Shown here piece after piece: positions 29,701 to 41,700 of a DNA stretch of 64,000 bases. The DNA is taken from assembly GCA_030248135.1 (NCBI GenBank), contig JASANC010005553.1:62001-126000 (forward strand). The letters run 5' to 3'. This stretch comes from Theristus sp. LFF4_11 (Eukaryota > Nematoda > Chromadorea > Monhysterida > Xyalidae). Within the stretch, counting starts at the first letter, position 1; each line of letters starts with the position of its first letter. The position numbers and the translations under genes are program-made. The notes beneath the pieces were generated by a model that was not told the origin of the DNA, ran no database searches, and saw only the letters and a program-made list of their open reading frames with translations.

Positions 29701-32700
29701 CAGTGTCACTTTAATTGCTAAAAATTATTAATTCATTAAATGACGTACACTGGCACGTCAGTCTTTATTGCGCGATGTAGAACTGTTTCACAATAAGTCG
29801 ACTTTCCCCTTACGATACGATATCAGACTTCGTTCCAAGTCTGACCTTTTTCCCGTTGGACTTTTTTACACAATTTCTTGCAAGTAAAAGCTAACAATAG
29901 CACAAAATCAAAAACACAACTTCTTACGTTAAAATACTAAAATAACTTTTTCAAACCTTTAAACAGCTCGGCCTTAATTGTAACGTTGCCATCCAGCGGT
30001 ACAACTATCCCACAAGAACCATCTGCCCCTGTGGGATATGCACCGTTGTTTCTCCAATCTCTTATATGCAAAAATTGAGGTGTCACCGTCAAATTTGATA
30101 GTGGTATGTACACAACGGCCTTAAAAAATTATTGTTATTGCTTGTAGGTCGTGACAAGTATATGTTGTTGAACTACGTACCGTTTCAATGACACCAGAAA
30201 CATCTTTTGATAGTACGTTGAAAATTTCAACCGACAACGAATAAATACCATGCTCAAGAAACGTGATGTTCAACGGATTAGTTCGACCGCTCTTTAGCAT
30301 ATTACTCCCTGCCCATATGCTCCAGGAGCCGTTGACACACTCTTAAAATTGTTGAACATTTACTGACACTGAAATGAACTTCGAAGTATGGTTAACTCAC
30401 AGAACATGTGTACAGCAAAAACATGAAATCGTACGGTCTAATGCGAACGCTCCAAGCTGAGGTAAAGTGGCAACCGTCACTGTTGCTGTTTCGTTCACTC
30501 TCAGCTGACGGCTTGGCGTAAGAGAGATAGAAATGTGCGTATACGTGGTCCGTACAGGTACAACCTTTTGTTCCATGATTGTTGTGTTTACGCCATACAA
30601 CTCAACTGCCTCAACAGTGAGATTATCCGTGAAATCATTCTGCAATGATTTCCAGCTTTTTACATTTCCAGCTTTTTATAATAAAAAGACAGAAAATTTC
30701 CTCATCTAAATTCTTTACTCCTCATTACCCAAGTCTTATATTCACTAACAAACTCTATTTTTTTTATTTCAACGGCTGGTCATTGCTCGCGATAACACGG
30801 GAAACGTAAAAACAATAACATTGGCTATTTTTTGTGGACTGACATGGTGTTAAAACAGCAGACACATAGGACAAATGCAACTCAAGTGCTGCGTGTGTAT
30901 TGCATTTTTTGGAACTCGAATTACGCGTTATTTCATAAGCTACACACGCAGCTGAAATGCAGGCAAACTTATAAAATGTTATGTTGAAACATAACCAATG
31001 TTGAAAGGTATGTTGCAACCTGAAAGCTAAATAAAAAAGTAGTACGTAGTATTTGGAAGTTTTAAAATGTTTTTTTCCAATTCGAAAGGACCATTTGAAA
31101 CATTGTTTTTTCCGTCTAGTTATTGCTAAATCATCTGTCGCGCTTGGCGGGATTCGAATTAGAAACACGCAACAATTGATTTCTGTGCCGTGCCGTGTTT
31201 TTTGTTCTCTGTTCTGTTCTGCACCAGCGAGTCTTCAAAAAATTATTTTCGTTACTAATTAAAGAAAACTCTCGTTCTGTCCGGTAGACCCCATCCCGGC
31301 GCGCTTCCAGCACTGAATGCAACGATTTCTGGTTTTGTCAGTGAGACGGATAAGCTTGCAAATTCAATAATCCAATTTAACTTTGACGCGATTTATGTTT
31401 TTTTACCATGCAGAAACGCACCGCGCCAGATGATAGTGTTTATGTCATAATCATGTCAGTATCAAACCATGAAGCAATAATGGTTTCTTACGGTGTGCTC
31501 TGGTAGCCTGTAGCGAAGCGTAAGATTATCATTTGAGGTCGCGTTTATTACGTGTGATTCACCGTTGTACTGGAGCCTCCAATGACTTAATAAGCCTAAA
31601 AATCATAAATATCTTTTGCCAGTCACTGCGATAAAGTTTGAAAACACGTACAAATGCATGCATTTTCGCCGAACCTGTGGACAGTGATGCATATATTGTA
31701 ATGTTTCCATCCTGCGGAACCACAATTCCACAAGTGCCAATTGTTTCAGGATATATAATATCACTCGTACTGTTGTGTGTTCTCAAATGCAAAAATTCTG
31801 GAGCCACCACAAGGTTAGACAACGGTATGTATACAAGAACCTAAAATAATTCCGTTATGAAAATCACAAGTTGTAATCGGTGTTTGGGATATACAGTCTA
31901 ACTGTAAGCTCATTGGTTCGTGATCACGTGATGCATGCATTCTGTGTAAGCAACGTTGTGGAGGCTGAGTTTGGTCTGCACAAAATGCACGCATCATGTA
32001 ATCCCCAACCAATAAGCTGGTTCATATGTTATGGAGTTAGACGGTATTGCATGTAATCGTTTTGAATACTTTTGGTCACCGAGTTGATGGCTTTGGTGTC
32101 CATTTCGGCTAATGCGTTTGAAATTTTCAGAGACAAAGGATATATTCCATGCTGATGAAATGTAACGTTTATCGACTCAGTTCTACCAATACTTAAAGGC
32201 ATGCCTTTAGTCCAAATACTCCAAGTTCCATTGACGCATTCTGCAAAGAATTTTACATTTACATTTACAGTTTACAAACTGATAAGAAATTTAATGAGTT
32301 AAAAAATTAAATGAATTAACGTACGGTCTAAGTCAAATCTACCCAGTGGTGGATCCGTGATAAGGGTGATCGTTGCAGTTTGGTTCACGAGTAACTGATT
32401 TCCAGGACTAATCAACATTGTTATGTTGGTGTACATTGTACGCACCGGAATGACTGGTTGGACAGATGTGGCAACTTCTATACCATACAATTCCAATGCT
32501 GTCACACTGATATTATCAGCAACATCGTTCTGCAAGCCAAAAAAAAACATTTGGGAAAATGATTACAGCCGAATCACTTGGGTTTACAATCTTCGGATGT
32601 TTATCTTGAGTAAACTAACCAAATGCTGCGGCAGATCGTACTCCAAATCTAGATTGTCTGGAGCGGTTACGTTGACCACATAACTAATGTTATCGTATTG

Positions 32701-35700
32701 AACGCGCCAAAAACTTAAAAGTCCTAAAACGCAATTCAAATTTTGAACTATTGTTTCCAGACACTTGCTAGCTTTGCCTGACACGCTAGCCTGTTGACAG
32801 ATTGGCTTTAATTGTTATATTGCCATCCCGAGGTACAACAAATCCACAGTCTCCATAAGCATTTGATGGGTATAAAACGGCTCGTGTGTCCACCGAATTG
32901 TGCAATTTCATATACTTCGGAAGAACAGTCAGATTAGACAACGATATGTAAGCAACGACCTAAACCTAATCACATTGGTTAATTATTTGATAAATTATTC
33001 TCAAAAATAGTGTGTTGAAAACATCCAGAGTTCACCTTGTCTAGAACGTCGGAATTGATGTCACTTAAAAAGTTCGAGATGCGCACCGACATAGGGTAAA
33101 TACCGTGATTGAAAAATGTTACATTCATTGATTGAGAACGCCCGATTGCAAACAACGTCTCGTTACTCCAAACACTCCATGAACCGTTGACGCATTCTAA
33201 GACGGTTTCAATAATGTTTTATGTGCTGCTGCTAAAATCATTGCAGCAAATGAGAGTAAATACAAACCATCAAGAGCGAATGATCCAAACGGTGGATCCG
33301 TAAAAATTTGTGCGGTTCCAATTTCGTTCATCTTCAACTGATTTCCAGGTACAAAAGATAATGAAATGTTAGCATATGATGTGCGCACTGGTATCACTGT
33401 GTGCTCTATTTTTGCAGTTTCTATTTCGTACAATCCTATTGCTTCGATCGTTAGATTGCTTGCAGCATCGCTCTTAAAAACAGTTAATATGTTGTAAACA
33501 GGTGAAACTCTGTTCCTAGTGTGCTTATGTTGCTTTAACCAAACAGTTGCTTTTGTTTCGTTTCCAGTTTTTGCAAAAACACCATATGTGTTAGAACTTA
33601 TGCTAAATAGAAAAAAATAAAAGTCGCGTTCTGCCGTTAAAAAATAAGAAAAGATAAGTATGACATATTTTTTCAAACGTGTCTTACTGAAATGACGTCA
33701 TGTGCCGCAAAACATGCGCTTGTCGTTCACAGCAAGCCAGACTTCCGTTTAGCCGATTTCCTCCCATAATCAAATGGGGAATGTCGAATCAGTCACTTCA
33801 AACTTAAATTTTAGTGCCTGTAATTTGACAAACGGGCGTTTTCAAAGCAAATGACGTTATTTTAGTCTGGACACGTTTGAATAAATCCACAATAATATCA
33901 AATACGGCGTCAGCATGTTTTTGAGAATTGTTTTAACTCACCACATGCTCTGGCAATTCGTAAAATATTGTCAAGTTATCTGGCACTGTGGCATTCACAA
34001 CATAAATAATGTTATCGTATTGGATTTGCCAGCGACTCAAAAGACCTATAATACCATAGAGTTTGAAACAGTGGAGCAACGTCGAGGACTATAGCAAAAT
34101 CAACGCTTGCCTTTTGAAAGTGCAGCCATAACCGTAATGTTACCGTCTTGAGGTACCACAAGGCCACAGTGTCCGTCAGCATAAGATGGGTATGCTGTCA
34201 ACTGATCATCAAGTGATTCCGGTAGTCGCAGGTTAATTGGAGTTACTGTCAAGTTCGACAGAGAAATATAAGCAACAACCTACAATTGTTCTTTGTGTTT
34301 ACCAATCAAGCTTTCAGACACCAATGGATATCCATCAATACAATTGCTCACCGTGATATTTACATTATAAACCAGGTCTGTTAGAAAATTGGAGATTCGT
34401 AGCAACAAGTGATATACTCCATGATCAGAAAAAGTTATGTTTGTGGATTGTTTTTGGCTAATTGTCACCAAACTGCCTGATGTCCAAATACTCCAAGAAC
34501 CATTTGTACATTCTAAAAAAAATATTTGCATTTCATTGGTAGTTTTATATCAACGTTAAATAATTTGCTTCACATACGGTCCAACGCAAAAATTCCGAGC
34601 GGTGGATGACTAATGATTGTTACAGTTGCACTTTCGTTTACTTCAAGTTCTCTCGACGGGACAATAGTCATTGAAACAAAGGTATACGTAGTCCGCACTG
34701 GAATCACCTCACGCACAGCAATTGTTGTGTTCACACCATAAAAGTCTACCGCTTCTATCGACAAGTTACCCCGACCATCGCTCTGTGTAAATTGTAAAAG
34801 GCATCAAATTCAAAGCTCAAAAGGTAAAACTTACACTTACACTTACACTGACAAATTCTTTTGGAAACATGTTTCTCCAAATGTAAGCAGCTTCCTGCAG
34901 CTCCCTACATATTGGGCTACATTAGGAAATCATGTAGGTGTACAATATGTGCATATGGGTGCTCGTTCTTCTTGTAAATGTGTTTATAATGCTGGACGAC
35001 ACTGTTTTTATACCTTGCTGTTCTTTAAATCGTACAGAAGTAGTTAAACGCTGTTATTGTATCTTTCTTATTAAACGTGTCCCAATATGCTTTGCCCGCA
35101 CAGACAGAGAAAATGTTTTATTGTTGTGCAGCAATTTGAAATCGGCAAAACTTAACGTACTCTGACGGCAGATGTGTGCAAGAATTTAGAATAAACTAAT
35201 CAGAGTCATTTCTCACTGAATAAAATTATTTTATGTTATATTATGAACTACGTTCAAGCACGAAACAGCTTTTCAGTTGTGCGGCTTTTCCACACATCAT
35301 TCAACATTACTCCGCCTCTTTCGCACGAAAAGAAAATACTTACTGAATGCCCTGGCAGGGTGAATATAAGCGTCAAGTTGTCTGGACCTGTTGCGTTAAT
35401 TGTGTAATCAACGTTATTATATTGAACGCGCCAGTGACTAATTAGTCCTAAACAACTAATAAATTGATGAACAAACTAATGTTCCAAATTTATAAACAAA
35501 ACGTTGAAAAACCTGTTGAAAGCGTCGCTTGTATTGTCATGTTTGCATCCTGTGGAACCACAAGACCGCATTGGCTATTAGCGTGACTCGGATACAAGAT
35601 GTCAGTGTTGTTACCATCGGAATGTAAATGTAGTGGTATCACCGTCAAATTAGTCAATGGTATGAACACGATCACCTGACGTTAGAAACTAGTACACATA

Positions 35701-38700
35701 AACGAAATACAAAAACATAGCAGACAAACATGTGAATACATACAGTCTTAATTATGTCAGAATTCATTTCTGCCAGTACGTTTGATATTCGGAGCGATAT
35801 TGGGTATACACCATGTTGAGACATTTCAACTACCAAAGTCTCAGCTTGCCCAACCGCAATCATTGTACTGGAACTCCAGACGCTCCAAGAACCGTTGACG
35901 CAGTCTGAAAAAAATATTACCTTTTACACCTGTGCATTGATGTAATTAAATTCTTACGTTTAAACAATAATTGTTAGCAACTCTACAGGCAAAAAACTAA
36001 CGTTCAAAAGAAAACGTGCTGAGTTCCGGCACTGTTGTAATATTTAAACTAGCAAATTCGTTGATTTGCAAGTGAGTTCCAGGAGTGATAATTACGGAAA
36101 TGTTGTCATACATCGTGCGCACTGGCACAATAGGAAAAACAGCTGTGACGACTTCGACTCCATACAATTCAAAAGCATTTACGGTCAAGTTGCCAAGCAG
36201 ATCGGACTATAAATGTGGGTGGGTTTTTTAATATAATGCAGAAAACAGCTTGACAATTTTTTAAACAATTTAGACAGTTTTTCCCAAAACGCGAAACAAT
36301 ACGCCCTGACTGTGTGCGGCGGCAGGTTGTAAACAAGCGTTAGGGCATCACGATCTGTGACGTTGATCAGAAATGTCTCGTTGTTATATTGAATTTGCCA
36401 GTGGCTCAATAGTCCTGAAATTTTTTCACACAGTGATTTTAAAAAAACTTACAAAATTTCTCGTCAATAAAATGCATTAACCTGAATCAAGGGTTGCTGC
36501 AATTGTCATGTTTCCATCCATTGGTACAACAAAACCACAGTCCCCATATGCTTGCATGGGGTAATCGGTTGCGCTGTTATTTGAAGAATCGCCAAGATGC
36601 AAATAAATGGGTGTGACCGTCAGATTTGATAGCGATATGTATACCGTAATCTTGAAAGTATTCGAATACATTAGCAAAACAACTCGTAATTTCAGGCTTA
36701 ATTAGTTGCGCCATACACAGGAAAAACGATTTTTTTATGTCGTGAAATGCTAGCTTTAAATTTGCATGACCACGTGATAAAGTAGTCGTTTTACGCAACA
36801 TATTTTCCATTCAACATAAAGCGCGAGTTTCTCGTTTTATGACTCATTTAATGTGGCGACTTATAAAGTGCATGAAATTTGCATTAAATGCAACATTTCC
36901 TGTTGCGCAGCTTCATTTATTGTCGTGTTTGTCTCTTTAGGTTTTCTTCCTTAAAATCCCTTTGATTATCAAACCGCTTTTCTCGCTCATCTGTGTGTCA
37001 TTACAACTAGTACAGCTATTAGTGACGCAGGCCGCACCACACACATACGTACATTTCAAAGTTGTACAGAAGAGACGTCGTTTATCCGGTTATCAACAGT
37101 TTTGTTAGTGACACACACGCACACACATATGCCAAGGGTGTGGGAGACGTCGGTGTGCTGATCACCGACATTTTTACTGGTGACACACACACGCACACAC
37201 ACATGCCAACGGTTTGAGAGACGTCGGTGTGCTGATCACCGACATTTTTACTGGTGACACACACACGCACACACACATGCCAAGGGTTTGGGAGACGTCG
37301 GTGTGCTGATCACCGACATTTTTACTGGTGACACACACACGCACACACACATGCACAGGAAAAATAACTTTTTTATGCTCTCGTATGTTCCGTTTTTATT
37401 TATCTTTATGTCGACTTTGTGTCGTAACATAACGACAATAAAACGACTTTGTGTCGTAACATAAAGTTGCATGAGTATTCATCGTATGCTATTTCACGCT
37501 GCAAAAAAACCTGTTTTACGCAACTGCATAAAGAAGGGACATTAAAAAGAGTGAAAATGCTGATTGGTTGTTCCGGCGCGGCCTGTAGTTATGTTCTAGC
37601 TTTATGTGCATAAAGTATGCATGAAAACTATCTTCATGCAGTTTGCATGTTCCATCATGTTCAAAATACTTTAAAACTAAAAATTGAAGGTCAAAACTAT
37701 GAATTCATGGACCATTTTGTTTTTAAAACAGTACACATGTGTGTCGAGTACGTGCACATCATGAAATGTGCCAAAAAAACAAAAATAAGCAAGATTAAAA
37801 GTACAAAACACGTTCTAAAAAGTAAAAACATGTTGACGTGAAATGGGAGTGTTGTCGGTCACCAAAAAAGCCAAGTCTTTTGTGAGTTGTCCTTGCTGTC
37901 TGACTTGATCTTCCTGACAACCTGCCAACTAGCTTTACTGCACACACTAGTATGTTATTTCAAGTGTGAGTGAAAACACCAATAACAACGCTGGCGTTCT
38001 CACTCACCGGTGATTGTTGTGGTAACATTTTCTGAATTGAAGTCAAATTTCACCAGCGCTCAGTCATCAGTGGTCAGCCATCACCCGCAGTTTAAACATT
38101 TTAAACTGAACATTCATCTAATATGGATCTTGATAATAATGGAGATAGATCTTTATAGATGAGGTGATCATTAATTTAATGTCCCATTTTTATACTAGCG
38201 TCTGTGATTTTCGCAGTAAACAAAGCATAAAAAATAAACATTAAATTGATGATCACGATACACACCTAATCTTGCTAAGTAACTGACGCACAGACTGGCT
38301 GACTCAGTACAGACTGTCAAGCTTCAGAATAACCGACTCTCACTGGCAGACTAAAAACTGACAACTGGAAATAAACAATCTGCAGGCAGCTCAGAATATG
38401 ACAGACATTTTTAGGTGGAGGGGCTCCTACCCGGGGGTGCCAAACTTTTTTGGGGGTGAGGGTGTCTGCAAGTGAGACATCCCCGGGTAATCGGTTCTTG
38501 GCCCTGCATCACCCGGCAGTGCAGCTGGCCAGTGCAGTACCGAAGATGACGGACATTTTGGGGTGCAAAATTTTTTTGGGGAGTAGGGGGTAAGTGGAAC
38601 CCCCGGTAACCTGCTAGGGGGGTGCACCGGATACTACCGTATTACCTCTATTAACCTCCCCCCCAAAATTAAACCCCCCCAAAAATAAACCCCACCCCTC

Positions 38701-41700
38701 GACAAGTTTCCAAATAATCCCCCCCCCTAAAATAATCCCCCATGGGGGATTATTGGAAATTTGTTTGAAACACATACCCAGCGAATTCAGTGGCTGTTGC
38801 AGTGAAAATGATGAAACTGTGCTACCAAAGGCCCCAAATGGATGAGTTAATGGTAATTTCTTTACAAAAGGCTGTTGTAAAAGGAAATTTCTATGTAGAG
38901 TAGAAGTTTCTGCGACTTCCTTCCTGCCATGGAAGGTATTTTTGCCATTTTGCCCACCCCTAAAATGGTTTCCAAATAATCCCCCACCAAACTACCGCCC
39001 CCCCAAAATAAACCCCCACCCCCAGAAGTCGCTGAAGAAATAAACCCCCATGGGGGTTTATTAGAGGTAATACGGTAATCGGTTTATGCACCCCCCCCCC
39101 CTCATCTTCGGTACAGGGCCAGTGTGCACGTGAGTGCAGTGTGTGTGGGTTTGCAGTCACTTAGTTTGACAGTAAGTTACTAGCAGGTTAGACGGATTTT
39201 CCTTGTGCAATTACATTATACACAAACAATTGAACAGACACGCTCTGGAGATAGATCTTGATAGATGAGGCGATCATTAATTTAATGTTCCTTTTTTATA
39301 CTAGCGTCTGTGATTTTCGCAGTAATCAAAGCATAAAAAAAGAAACATTAAATTGATGATCACGACACAAACCTAATTTTGCCAAGTGACCGACTTACAG
39401 ACTGGCTGACTCAGTACAGACTGTCAAGTTTCAGAATAACCGACTCTCACTGGCAGACTTACAGACTGACAACTTGAAATAAACAATCTGCAGGCAGCAC
39501 AGAAAATGACAGACATTTTGGCAAGGGGTACCCACGGGGGCGGGGGGGGGGGGGTCGAGTCGTGAAGGGTTGTCGGAGTACCTACGGAGGCGAGGTCTCG
39601 CCCATGTTCGGAACTTTAACAGCACAATGCATAACTTCAAGGAACTTTTCCGCAACTGTTTTTAGCTGTCGCGAAACCAGTGAGTGAGGTGGGGCGGGTT
39701 GCTGAGTCATGAAGGGGATGTGGAAGTACCTACGGCGGGGGTCTCGAGTTTTGAGGGGTGGGTGTCACGGAACCCTCCCACCCCCTCCACCCGCACGAGG
39801 CGCAACTTCGCGCTAGGAAGGACACCACCTCACATCTTCGGTACTGTGTAAAGGTACATATGTAAGTCATACCAAGTTGCGCAGTAACAGACTGGCAGTA
39901 TCATAGACATAAACTCACAGAGTCTGCCACAGATGAATGCCTAGCTACCTTGCAAGGTAGACGTTTAGAGATTCATACGCAGACCTGCCAGATTCCAAAC
40001 TGCAGTCTGGTTAATTTACACTGTTGGTTTACTTGGCTGACATTTGAAAACTTGTTTTTATACATTGAAACGTTGATTACAGGATAAAACTGTCGATTTC
40101 AAAAGATAAATGCAAAAAATGCATAAAAAAGACACAGGAAAAACAACTTTTTTATGCCCTCGGATGCAGCACTCATGCTGCTTAGCGAGTTAATAATGTT
40201 ACCTCTTTATGCAGACATAAAAATGGAAAAGACATTTTTGCTTTTTGTCATTTTTATGTACATTTTTATGCGAAACATTAAAAAAACATAAAAATTATTT
40301 TTAATGCGTCTTTTTTATGCATTTATCTTTTTTATGCATTTTTTGCATTTATCTTTTGAAATCGACAGTTTATCTCTGTAATCCACGTTTCAAAGTATTA
40401 AAACAAGTTTTCAAAAGTCAGTCAAGTAAAATAACAGTATAAATTAACCAGACTGCAGTTTTTGAATGTGGCAGGTCTGCGCATGAGTCTATAAATGTCT
40501 ATCCTGAAAGGTAGCTAGGCATTCATCTGTGGCAGACTCTGTCAGTTTATGTCTATGTGTCTTTACTGCCAGTCGGTTACTGAGCAAGTTGGTGTGACTT
40601 ACATGTGTATCTGTACATAGTACCGAAGATGTGAAGTTGCGCCTCGTGCGGGTGGAAGGGAGTGGGAAGACTTTCGTGACACCCACCCTTCAAAACCCGA
40701 GACCCCCGGTGTAGGTACTCCCACACCTTTTCATGATTCGGCACTCACCCCCCCCCGCCCCCGTGGGTTCCCCTGCCAAAATGTTCCCATAATCACAAAT
40801 TTTGTTTGAGTTTCCAAGTTGCATAATATGCGCTAAATATAAATGTAGTGAATCTCTATCTCATTGATCACTCAACTATTTTACTATGTTTTGCAAATTA
40901 TAGGTTTCACTGAAAAACTTTTAATAAAAATTACAGTGGGTGAGGTGGCACCCCTTAGAACCGATTAGCGTATGGCGCGGTGCACACCACCTTAGCAGGC
41001 GACGCGGAGATCCACTAACCCCCCAAAAAGTTGGCACCCTTTTCTACCACGGGTAGGTACCACCCTACTTTTAAATGTCTGTCATCTTCGGTGTTGCCTG
41101 CACGTTTTTATTTCCAGTTGTCAGTCTGTAAGTCTGCCAGTGAGAGTCGTTTATTATGAAGCGTTACAGTAGGTACAGAGTCAGTTAGCCAGTCAGTGAG
41201 TCGGTTCCTTAGCAAGATTAGGTGTGTGCCATGATCATCAATTTAATGTTTCTTTTTTATGCTTTATTTACTACGAAAATCACAGACGCTAGTATAAAAA
41301 GGGGACATTAAATTAATGATCATGTGAAAGGGGTGTCCTTCCTAGCACGAAGTTGCGTCTCGTGCGGGTGGAGGGTGGGACAGGTTCTGTGACACCCACC
41401 CCTCAAAACTCGAGACCCCCTCTGCAGGTACTCCCACACCCCTTCACGACTCAGCACCCCGCCCCATCTCACTCATTGTTTTCGCGACAGCTAAAAACAG
41501 TTGCGAAAAACTTCCGTGAAGTTATGCATTCTGCTGTAAAAGGTCGGAACATGGCCGAGACCGCCTCCGTAGGTACTCCCACACCCATTCACGACTCGGC
41601 AGCCCAGCCTTGCCCCCGTGGGTGCCCCTATTAAAATGTTCCGATAATCACAAAAATGGCCAGCTGGCATTGTACAGTATGACCAACTTACAGAATACGC

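Noticed and set aside
37082..37472. Cys-Val-rich open frames, repeated at 43367-43707
   Set aside because: They follow the 74-bp tandem repeat with its CA run, shift frame with each unit, and occur in several frames.
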